Part shown: piece after piece, positions 23,817-31,391 of the stretch
How positions within the stretch are numbered: the first letter of the stretch is position 1
Layout of the letters: every line of letters begins with the position of its first letter
Assembly: GCA_963626805.1 (NCBI GenBank)
Contig: CAVFXS010000023.1
Coordinates: forward strand, 110,959-174,958
Source: CAG-632 sp963626805
Lineage (GTDB): Bacteria; Bacillota; Clostridia; Lachnospirales; Lachnospiraceae
DNA length: 64,000 nucleotides
Direction: 5' to 3'
Program-made: the position numbers and the translations under genes
The notes under the pieces: model-generated
What the model was told of the DNA's origin: nothing
What the model saw: the letters and a program-made list of their open reading frames with translations, nothing else
The model's database searches: none

Positions 23817-24751
23817 TGTTATTAAATGAAATGTTAGGAATCAAATACCCGATCATTCAGGGTGGTATGGCTAATATCGCAACCGGTAAATTCGCAGCAC
23901 AGGTATCCAATGCAGGAGCATTGGGCCTGATTGCTTCCGGTGGTATGAATGCAGAAGCTCTGGAGAAAGAGATCGCAGAGTGCCGGAAGTTAACGGATAA
24001 GCCATTTGGTGTAAATCTGATGCTGATGAATCCGGATGTGGATAATATCGCACAGCTTCTGGCAGATGAGAAGATCGGAATCATTACAACAGGTGCCGGT
24101 ATGCCCGGTAAATATATGGGTATGTGGAAAGAAAACGGCAGTAAGGTGATCCCGGTTGTAGCAAGCACTGCACTGGCTCGGAAGGTAGAGCAGCAGGGTG
24201 CGGATGCCGTGATCGCAGAAGGCGGAGAAAGCGGTGGACACGTTGGTGATATGACTACCATGACACTGTTGCCGCAGGTCATAGAGAAAGTATCCATTCC
24301 GGTTATCGCAGCAGGCGGTATTGCAACCGGCAAGCAGTTTATAGCAGCTATGGCACTGGGTGCGATCGGTGTTCAGATCGGAACCTGTCTGTTAGTCAGT
24401 GAGGAGTGTCCGATTCATGAGAATTACAAGCTGGCACTGATTAAGGCAAGAGATAACAGTACCACAGTAACCGGACGGTCTCTGGATGCTCCGGTTCGTA
24501 TCCTGAAGAATGATATGGCCAGAGAGTACATAAAGGTAGAACGAAGCGGTGGTACCAGAGAAGAATTAGAGCAGTTTACATTAGGCGGTCTGCGCCGTGC
24601 CGTATTAGACGGTGATGTGAAGACCGGTTCGGTTATGGCAGGACAGGTTTGCGGACAGTTAAAGGAGATTCAGCCTCTGTCCGTGATTCTGGAGAATCTG
24701 TACGAGGATGCAAAGAAGGAATTAAAGGAACTGCAGAGCTTACAGCTTTAA
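23816..24751 (+). CDS. fabK: Enoyl-ACP reductase II (FMN-dependent FabK)
   Basis: 311 residues. A TIM-barrel nitronate-monooxygenase-like FMN protein: start GIKYPIIQGGMANIATGKFAA, the catalytic-region GGESGGHVGDMTTMTLLPQV with His about residue 142, and GGIATGKQFIAAMALGAIGVQIGTCLLVSEEC. It reduces trans-2-enoyl-ACP with NAD(P)H in the last step of each elongation cycle. No FabI is present; the organism would be expected to resist triclosan at this step. It overlaps accA by 1 nt. Confidence 0.95.
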   Translation: MLLNEMLGIKYPIIQGGMANIATGKFAAQVSNAGALGLIASGGMNAEALEKEIAECRKLTDKPFGVNLMLMNPDVDNIAQLLADEKIGIITTGAGMPGKYMGMWKENGSKVIPVVASTALARKVEQQGADAVIAEGGESGGHVGDMTTMTLLPQVIEKVSIPVIAAGGIATGKQFIAAMALGAIGVQIGTCLLVSEECPIHENYKLALIKARDNSTTVTGRSLDAPVRILKNDMAREYIKVERSGGTREELEQFTLGGLRRAVLDGDVKTGSVMAGQVCGQLKEIQPLSVILENLYEDAKKELKELQSLQL

Positions 24752-24781
24752 TAAGAAAGATATCAGATTGGAGGATATGGA

Positions 24782-25723
24782 ATGAAGTTAGCATTTATGT
24801 ATGCCGGGCAGGGCAGTCAGTATGTGGGAATGGGTAAGGATTTCTACGAGGCATATCCGGAATTCCGGGAAGTAATGGATCATACGGATGTTGGATTTGA
24901 TGTAAAGAACTGCTGCTTTAACGGACCGGCAGAGATGCTGAGTACAACAAAATATACACAGCCGTGTATGGTGACATTTGCGGTTGGAGTAACCAGGATT
25001 CTGGAGAACAAGGGAATTGTTCCGGAAATGGCAGCAGGCTTAAGCCTTGGTGAATATTCTGCATTATATGCGGCAGGTGTGTTTGATGAGCAGCAGGTAA
25101 TCTCTCTGGTTGCATTCCGTGGACAGGCTATGGCTGAGGCAGTCGTTGATCGTGCATGTAAGATGGCAGCAGTCATTAATCTGGACCGTGAGAAGGTAGA
25201 GGCATGCTGTGCACAGGCACATGAGGAGTTTAAGGATGCAGCATACAATGTTGTAGAGCCTACCAACTATAACTGTCCGGGTCAGATCGTTATTTCCGGT
25301 GATGTTGCACCGGTAGATCGTGCGATCGAGCTGCTGACAGAGGCAGGTGCAAGAAGATGTATTCCGTTGGTAGTCAGCGGACCATTCCATACTTCATTGA
25401 TGAAGCCGGCCGGTGATAAGTTAAGAGAACGATTCAAGGCAGAGAACTTCGGCGATATGAAGATTCCGGTTGTCTTTAATTCCCTGGGACGGTTCAAGAC
25501 AGAAGAAGAAAGCATTCCGGCATTACTGGAAAAGCAGGTACAGCACAGTATTTATATTGAAGATTCTATCCGTTATATGGCAGAGCAGGGTGTTGATACG
25601 ATCGTTGAGATCGGACCGGGGACTGCATTGTCCAAGTTCGTAAAGAAGACCTGCCCGGAAATTACCTGCTATAGTGTAGAGAAGGTAGCAGATGTGGATG
25701 CTTTACTGGAAAAGCTGGCATAG
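24782..25723 (+). CDS. fabD: Malonyl-CoA:ACP transacylase
   Basis: 313 residues. Nucleophile elbow GLSLGEYSALYAAG (Ser about residue 90) and the catalytic His in SGPFHTSLM (about residue 201). Start FMYAGQGSQYVGMG is the family signature. It loads malonate onto ACP for the ketosynthases. GGAGG lies 7 nt before the ATG. It follows fabK by 30 nt. Confidence 0.96.
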   Translation: MKLAFMYAGQGSQYVGMGKDFYEAYPEFREVMDHTDVGFDVKNCCFNGPAEMLSTTKYTQPCMVTFAVGVTRILENKGIVPEMAAGLSLGEYSALYAAGVFDEQQVISLVAFRGQAMAEAVVDRACKMAAVINLDREKVEACCAQAHEEFKDAAYNVVEPTNYNCPGQIVISGDVAPVDRAIELLTEAGARRCIPLVVSGPFHTSLMKPAGDKLRERFKAENFGDMKIPVVFNSLGRFKTEEESIPALLEKQVQHSIYIEDSIRYMAEQGVDTIVEIGPGTALSKFVKKTCPEITCYSVEKVADVDALLEKLA

Positions 25724-25743
25724 ATCCAAAGAGGAGGAAACAT

Positions 25744-26487
25744 ATGTTGTTAGAAAATAAGACAGCGATCGTGACCGGCGGAAGCCGAGGAATCGGTCGG
25801 GCAATCTGTGTTGCACTAGCAAAGGAGGGCGCCAATGTGGTGACCTGCTATGCAAAGGGTGCAGCAGCGGCAGAGGAAACCGTCGCACTTTGCAAGGAGC
25901 TTGGGGTGCAGGCCGTTGCCGTTCAGGCAGATGTGTCAAAGAAGGAAGAGGTAGACCGGTTATTCGAAGAGGCATTAAAGGTTACCGGTACGGTTGAGAT
26001 TCTGGTCAATAATGCCGGGATTACAAGAGATGGTCTGTTGATCCGGATGTCCGATGAAGATTTTGATCAGGTCATTGATGCGAACTTAAAGGGGACCTTT
26101 TACTGTATGCGTGCAGCAGCCAAGCTGATGATGCGGAAGCGTTATGGCCGGATCGTCAATATCAGCAGTGTGGTTGGTGTATCCGGAAATGCGGGACAGG
26201 TGAATTACGCAGCCAGCAAGGCAGGAATTATCGGTATGACCAAGTCTCTGGCAAAGGAGCTGGGTTCCAGAAATGTGACAGCCAATGCCGTTGCACCCGG
26301 ATTTATCACCACGGATATGACAGAGGGCTTGCCGGGTGCGGTAAAGGAACAGATGGCAAAGGAAATCCCGCTGGCAAGAATGGGCCAGCCGGAGGATGTT
26401 GCGAATGCGGTTGCATTCCTGGCATCGGATCAGGCATCTTATATAACCGGACAGGTACTGCATGTAGACGGCGGTATGGTAATGTAA
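25744..26487 (+). CDS. fabG: 3-oxoacyl-ACP reductase
   Basis: 247 residues, a classical short-chain dehydrogenase. NAD(P)-binding TGGSRGIGRAIC, NNAG near residue 88, the catalytic Ser in NISSVVG, and YAASK (Tyr and Lys about residues 154-158). It reduces the keto group of 3-oxoacyl-ACP. It sits 20 nt after fabD with an AGAGGAGG ribosome site. Confidence 0.97.
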   Translation: MLLENKTAIVTGGSRGIGRAICVALAKEGANVVTCYAKGAAAAEETVALCKELGVQAVAVQADVSKKEEVDRLFEEALKVTGTVEILVNNAGITRDGLLIRMSDEDFDQVIDANLKGTFYCMRAAAKLMMRKRYGRIVNISSVVGVSGNAGQVNYAASKAGIIGMTKSLAKELGSRNVTANAVAPGFITTDMTEGLPGAVKEQMAKEIPLARMGQPEDVANAVAFLASDQASYITGQVLHVDGGMVM

Positions 26488-26517
26488 CAGAAATCATAGT
26501 ATGGAAAGGGAATATAC

Positions 26518-27759
26518 ATGAAAAGAAGAGTTGTAATCACAGGAATGGGAACCATTAATCCATTGGGACATAATACGCAGGATACATGGGAGAATGTGAA
26601 AAAAGGTGCCTGCGGAATTGACCGGATTACCCAGATCGATACATCAGAGTTTAAGGTAAAGATTGCCGGTGAGGTCAAGGATTATAATCCGGATGAATAC
26701 TTGGATAAAAAAGAAGCAAAGCGTATGGATCGTTATACACAGTTTGCAATGATCGCTGCAAAGGAAGCATTTGCAGACAGCGGACTGGATATGACCAAGG
26801 AGAATCCGTTACGTTGCGGCACCATCGTTTCTTCCGGAATCGGTGGCTTGAAGACGATCGAAAGCGAGCATGACAGAGGCTTAAGCCGTGGCTTTGAGAA
26901 GATTTCTCCGTTCTTTATTCCGATGTCGATCGCGAATATGGCAGCCGGACAGATTGCAATCGAGACAGGCTTTAAGGGTGTATGTACCTGTGTGGTAACA
27001 GCCTGTGCATCCGGTAATAATGCAATCGGTGAGGGCTTCCATTATGTCCGTGACGGATATTCAGATGTAATGCTCTGCGGTGGTGCAGAGGCATGTATCT
27101 GTGATATGGGTGTCGGCGGATTCACTTCGATGAAGGCACTGAATACAACAGAGGATACTGATCGTGCATCCATCCCGTTTGATAAGGAACGTGCAGGCTT
27201 CGTTATGGGCGAGGGCGCAGCAATCCTGATTCTGGAGGAGCTGGAGCATGCAAAGGCCCGTGGTGCAAAGATCTATGGAGAGATCATCGGTTACGGCGCA
27301 AGCTGTGATGCATATCATATTACCGCACCGGATCCAACCGGCGCAGGCGGAACCGCATGTATGCAGTTGGCAATGGAAGATGCGGGTGTAAAGCCGGAAG
27401 AGGTTGGTTACATCAATGCACATGGTACTTCCACACATCTGAACGATGCAGGAGAGACCAAGGCAATCAAGGCAGCCTTTGGCGAGCATGCATATAAGCT
27501 AATGGTAAGCTCTACAAAGTCCATGACCGGACATCTGTTAGGTGCCAGCGGTGCTGTAGAAGCAATCTTCACAACACTGGCATTGAAGGATGGATTTATT
27601 CCGGCGACCATTCATTATCAGGTACCGGATGAGGAATGTGATCTGGATATCGTACCGAATGAGGGACGGAACGTTCAGGTTGAGATGGCATTGTCCAATT
27701 CCTTAGGTTTTGGTGGACATAATGCAAGTGTTCTGTTTAAGAGATATCAGGAGGCATAA
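26518..27759 (+). CDS. fabF: 3-oxoacyl-ACP synthase II
   Basis: 413 residues. Catalytic triad TACASGNNAIGE (Cys), NAHGTSTHLND (His) and STKSMTGHLLGASG (His). It condenses malonyl-ACP with acyl-ACP in the elongation cycle. AAAGG lies ahead of the ATG. It is the main chain-elongation ketosynthase here, and a second FabF-like protein lies divergent at 18274. Its 3' end carries the ribosome site of fabZ. Confidence 0.97.
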   Translation: MKRRVVITGMGTINPLGHNTQDTWENVKKGACGIDRITQIDTSEFKVKIAGEVKDYNPDEYLDKKEAKRMDRYTQFAMIAAKEAFADSGLDMTKENPLRCGTIVSSGIGGLKTIESEHDRGLSRGFEKISPFFIPMSIANMAAGQIAIETGFKGVCTCVVTACASGNNAIGEGFHYVRDGYSDVMLCGGAEACICDMGVGGFTSMKALNTTEDTDRASIPFDKERAGFVMGEGAAILILEELEHAKARGAKIYGEIIGYGASCDAYHITAPDPTGAGGTACMQLAMEDAGVKPEEVGYINAHGTSTHLNDAGETKAIKAAFGEHAYKLMVSSTKSMTGHLLGASGAVEAIFTTLALKDGFIPATIHYQVPDEECDLDIVPNEGRNVQVEMALSNSLGFGGHNASVLFKRYQEA

Positions 27760-27760
27760 T

Positions 27761-28198
27761 ATGGAATTAAATTCAAATCAGATTCAGGAGATCATCCCGC
27801 ATCGTTATCCATTCCAGCTGGTCGATAAGATTGTAGAATGTGAGCCGGGAAAGAGTGCAAAGGGAATTAAATGTGTATCTGTAAATGAATTGTTCTTCTG
27901 CGGACATTTCCCACAGCAGCATGTTATGCCGGGAGTTCTGATCATAGAAGCACTGGCACAGGTTGGCGCAGTTGCAATTCTCTGTGAAGAAGAAAACAAA
28001 GGAAAAATCGCATTCTTTGGCGGTATTAAGAATGCAAGATTCCGTAAGCAGGTAGTGCCTGGTGATGTTCTGACACTGGAATGTGAGATTACAGAACGCC
28101 GGGGACCGATCGGCTTCGGTAAGGCAGTCGCAAAGGTAGACGGAAAGGTAGCTGCGCAGGCAGAGCTTTCCTTTGTAATTGGAGCAGAAGAAAAATAG
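27761..28198 (+). CDS. fabZ: 3-hydroxyacyl-ACP dehydratase
   Basis: 145 residues, a hot-dog fold. The catalytic block GHFPQQHVMPGVLIIEALAQVGAV has the His and (later) Glu of the family. It removes water from 3-hydroxyacyl-ACP. The true start at 27761 is one base after the fabF stop and AGGAGG overlaps the end of fabF; a frame open to 27710 is upstream. No FabA or FabM isomerase lies here, so how unsaturated fatty acids are made is not shown. Confidence 0.96.
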   Translation: MELNSNQIQEIIPHRYPFQLVDKIVECEPGKSAKGIKCVSVNELFFCGHFPQQHVMPGVLIIEALAQVGAVAILCEEENKGKIAFFGGIKNARFRKQVVPGDVLTLECEITERRGPIGFGKAVAKVDGKVAAQAELSFVIGAEEK

Positions 28199-28218
28199 AA
28201 TATCTGTAAGAGGGAGAT

Positions 28219-28686
28219 ATGATAGAACAATCATTTTCGGAAGTATATAAAAAATTTAAGCTCCGATATTATCAGAATGTGTTTGCACAGGCACCCAATC
28301 GGGAATTAAGTCTGACAACGGTAGAAGCATTCTGTGCGGAGATTATAGGGGCATTGAATAATCCTACGATTAATGAGTTCGCCAGTTTTGTAAATATATC
28401 TTCTCCGAATGCGACCTATAAGGTTAACAGTCTGATTCAGAAAGGTTATGTGGAAAAGGTGCAATCGGAAACAGATAAGCGGGAATATCATCTGAAGGTG
28501 ACGGAAAAGTATTATAAATACTATAATATGAGTCAGTCCTATGTGGATAAGGTACTGAAGCGGGTAAAGGAACGATGCAGTAAGGAAGATGTGGAGGTCT
28601 TTGACCGGGTACTGACCATTATGAAGGATGAATTAATGCCGGAGGTTGAACTGGAGCTGCGCGGGCAGCAGGATGAGAAAAAGTAA
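28219..28686 (+). CDS. MarR-family regulator (FabT-like)
   Basis: 155 residues. A winged helix-turn-helix with helix pair INEFASFVNISSPNATYKVNSLIQKGYVEKV and wing SETDKREYHLKVTEKY. Its place at the end of the fatty-acid operon matches FabT of streptococci, which represses fab genes and is activated by acyl-ACP. Streptococci have it near the front; here it is after fabZ. Candidate boxes are at 21320-21353 and 21537-21562. A function other than FabT cannot be excluded. Confidence 0.85.
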   Translation: MIEQSFSEVYKKFKLRYYQNVFAQAPNRELSLTTVEAFCAEIIGALNNPTINEFASFVNISSPNATYKVNSLIQKGYVEKVQSETDKREYHLKVTEKYYKYYNMSQSYVDKVLKRVKERCSKEDVEVFDRVLTIMKDELMPEVELELRGQQDEKK

Positions 28687-28702
28687 TAACAATGTAATAG
28701 CT

Positions 28703-28737
28703 AAAAGCAGCAGGAGCAATAGTCCTGCTGCTTTTGT
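28703..28737 (+). terminator. Terminator after the fab operon
   Basis: AAAAGCAGCAGGA (28703-28715) pairs with TCCTGCTGCTTTT (28723-28735), a 13-bp stem with a 7-nt loop, followed by TG. fabH therefore is transcribed mostly from its own promoter. Confidence 0.8.
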
Positions 28738-28858
28738 AGGTTTATGGGAAGTAGTTTTTTATACTATCTGCTATAGTTTGAAAAAAGGCAGAGAATAGAA
28801 TTCAAGTCCAGTATATGTGGAGACAACAGAAAAACAACACAAAAGGAAAGGATACAGG

Positions 28859-29845
28859 ATGGCAGTAAGAATTATCGGAACCGGAAGTGCAATTCCGGAT
28901 CGAGTCGTAAAGAATGAGGAGCTGGAGACGTTTCTGGATACATCGGATGTATGGATCAGGGAGCGGACAGGAATTGCAAGCAGACATGCGGCAACGACAG
29001 AGACCACTACATCTCTGGCAGCAGAGGCATGCAGACGGGCACTGGAAAATGCAGGAAAGAAACCGGAGGACATTGATATTATTCTGGCGGCTACGGTATC
29101 GCCGGATTGCACATTCCCATGTTTGGCGTGTGAGATTCAGGCGGCAATCGGTGCAGATCAGGCAGTGGCCTATGATATCAATGCAGCCTGCGCAGGATTT
29201 CTGTTTGCCCTGAACTCGGCAACCGCATATATCGAATGTGGGATGTATAGGAATGCCCTGATCGTGGGTGCAGAGGTCTTGACGAAGATCGTGGACTGGA
29301 ATGATCGTTCTTCCTGTATATTGTTTGGCGATGGTGCCGGTGCGGCAGTCGTGGAAAAACAGGAAGGTACGGAAGGTGTAACTGCGATGGTACAGGGCGC
29401 AAACGGAAAGAAAGGTATGGCGCTGTATCGATATGAGGGAATCGTCAGCAATCCGTTCCGCGAGGTGGCTGCAACCGTCGAGGAGATCCCGGGTACGGGC
29501 TATCTGGAGATGAACGGTCAGGAGGTATTCCGGTTTGCTATCAGTCAGGTGCCGGAAAGTGTGCAGGAGGTGCTGGATAAGGCAGGATGGCAGAAGGAAG
29601 AGGTCGGACACTATGTGTTGCATCAGGCAAACGCAAGAATCATTCAGTCAATCGCAAAGCGGCTTGGAGAGCCTGAGGAGAAGTTCCCGATGAATCTGCA
29701 GAACTATGGAAATATGTCATCTGCGAGTATTCCGGTACTGCTTGATGAGCTGAACCGTGAGGGCAGGTTAAAACGGGGTGAGAAGCTGGTGTTATCCGGA
29801 TTCGGTGCCGGGCTGACCTATGGCGCAACCGCGCTCATCTGGTAG
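28859..29845 (+). CDS. fabH: 3-oxoacyl-ACP synthase III
   Basis: 328 residues. Cys in NAACAGFLFAL, His in HQANARIIQ and Asn in NYGNMSSASIP form the KASIII triad. It starts fatty-acid synthesis by condensing an acyl-CoA with malonyl-ACP. The start at 28859 is chosen because AAAGGAAAGGA precedes it and MAVRIIGTGSAIPDRVV is the usual beginning; an upstream ATG at 28817 has no site. It is separated from the fab operon by a terminator, an arrangement that allows separate control of initiation. In the gap, TATACT at 28760-28765 may be part of its promoter. Confidence 0.96.
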   Translation: MAVRIIGTGSAIPDRVVKNEELETFLDTSDVWIRERTGIASRHAATTETTTSLAAEACRRALENAGKKPEDIDIILAATVSPDCTFPCLACEIQAAIGADQAVAYDINAACAGFLFALNSATAYIECGMYRNALIVGAEVLTKIVDWNDRSSCILFGDGAGAAVVEKQEGTEGVTAMVQGANGKKGMALYRYEGIVSNPFREVAATVEEIPGTGYLEMNGQEVFRFAISQVPESVQEVLDKAGWQKEEVGHYVLHQANARIIQSIAKRLGEPEEKFPMNLQNYGNMSSASIPVLLDELNREGRLKRGEKLVLSGFGAGLTYGATALIW

Positions 29846-29857
29846 TATGGCTGGGTC

Positions 29858-29886
29858 TTGCAAAGATGTAAAAAATGGTATAAACT
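29858..29886 (+). promoter_or_regulatory. Promoter of serS
   Basis: TTGCAA (29858-29863) and TAAACT (29881-29886) are 17 bp apart. No T-box leader is present (too little space, no GGTACC-type antiterminator). Confidence 0.4.
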
Positions 29887-29929
29887 AGACACGTTAGAGG
29901 AAAGATAACATCAGAGCAGGAGGAGAAAC

Positions 29930-31210
29930 ATGTTAGATATTAAATTCCTTAGGGAAAATCCGGACATTGTAAAGCAGAACATTAAGAATAAATTTCAGGA
30001 CAGTAAGCTTCCGCTAGTAGACGAAGTAATTGAACTGGACGCAGAGAACCGTAAGACACAGCAGGAGGCAGATAGCCTTCGTGCAGAGAAGAACCAGTTG
30101 TCCAAGCAGATCGGTGCTTTGATGGCACAGGGGAAGAAGGAAGAGGCTGAGGAGATTAAGAAAAAGGTTGCAGAATCCTCATCCAGACTGGCAGAATTAG
30201 AGGCGAAGGAGCCGGAGCTTCAGGAAAAGATCAGGAAGATCATGATGACGATTCCGAATATCATTGATCCATCTGTACCGATTGGTAAGGATGATAGTGA
30301 GAACGTAGAGGTAGAACGGTTTGGTGAGCCGGTGGTTCCGGATTATGAGATTCCGTACCATACAGAGATTATGGAAAAATTTAACGGAATCGATCTGGAT
30401 GCTGCACGTCGTGTAGCCGGCAACGGTTTCTATTATCTGATGGGTGATATTGCAAGACTGCATTCTGCAGTGATCGCATATGCGAGAGATTTCATGATCG
30501 ACCGTGGATTTACGTATTGCGTTCCACCGTTTATGATCCGTAGTGATGTGGTGACAGGCGTTATGAGCTTTGCAGAGATGGATGCCATGATGTATAAGAT
30601 TGAGGGTGAAGATCTTTATCTGATCGGAACCAGCGAGCATTCCATGATCGGTAAGTTTATTGATACCATGATTCCGGAAGGTCAGCTTCCACAGACACTG
30701 ACCAGTTATTCTCCTTGCTTCCGTAAGGAAAAGGGTGCACATGGTCTGGAAGAGCGAGGAGTATATCGTATCCATCAGTTTGAAAAGCAGGAGATGATCG
30801 TAATCTGTAAGCCAGAAGAGAGTAAGATGTGGTTTGATAAATTATGGCAGAATACGGTTGATTTGTTCCGTTCTATGGATATTCCGGTTCGTACACTGGA
30901 ATGCTGTTCCGGAGATCTGGCAGATCTGAAGGTAAAGTCAGTCGATGTTGAGGCATGGTCACCAAGACAGAAGAAGTATTTTGAGGTAGGCAGCTGCTCC
31001 AATCTGGGAGATGCACAGGCAAGAAGGCTGCGTATCCGTGTAAAGGGTGCTGATGGACAGAAGTATTTGGCTCATACGTTGAATAATACAGTTGTAGCTC
31101 CACCTAGAATGCTGATCGCATTTCTGGAGAATAACCTGCAGGCAGATGGCAGTGTAAAGATTCCGAAGGCATTACAGCCATATATGGGTGGAAAAACTGA
31201 AATTCGCTAG
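29930..31210 (+). CDS. serS: Seryl-tRNA synthetase
   Basis: 426 residues. The N-terminal coiled-coil arm (residues 1-110, rich in Glu and Lys) is followed by the class II catalytic core: SPCFRKEKGAHGLEERGVYRIHQFEKQE (motif 2), and the motif 3 region with NTVVAPPRMLIAFLENN. It charges tRNA-Ser. AGGAGG sits 7 nt before the ATG. Confidence 0.97.
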   Translation: MLDIKFLRENPDIVKQNIKNKFQDSKLPLVDEVIELDAENRKTQQEADSLRAEKNQLSKQIGALMAQGKKEEAEEIKKKVAESSSRLAELEAKEPELQEKIRKIMMTIPNIIDPSVPIGKDDSENVEVERFGEPVVPDYEIPYHTEIMEKFNGIDLDAARRVAGNGFYYLMGDIARLHSAVIAYARDFMIDRGFTYCVPPFMIRSDVVTGVMSFAEMDAMMYKIEGEDLYLIGTSEHSMIGKFIDTMIPEGQLPQTLTSYSPCFRKEKGAHGLEERGVYRIHQFEKQEMIVICKPEESKMWFDKLWQNTVDLFRSMDIPVRTLECCSGDLADLKVKSVDVEAWSPRQKKYFEVGSCSNLGDAQARRLRIRVKGADGQKYLAHTLNNTVVAPPRMLIAFLENNLQADGSVKIPKALQPYMGGKTEIR

Positions 31211-31277
31211 TGTTTTGATGTTAAAACGAATAATGATACAAACGACAAAAAAAGAGATAAAAGCCTCTGGAACATAG

Positions 31278-31306
31278 TTGACCTTATGTATATAAGTTGA
31301 TATAAT
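31278..31306 (+). promoter_or_regulatory. Strong promoter of the adhesin gene
   Basis: TTGACC (31278-31283), 17 bp, TATAAT (31301-31306). It lies about 86 nt upstream of the gene. Confidence 0.75.
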
Positions 31307-31391
31307 TAAAAAGATTTGAGCTTATATAGTGAAATGAAATGTGGTAGAATCATTTTAATGAGTATTTTTATAAACAAAAGGAGAGTGCGTT

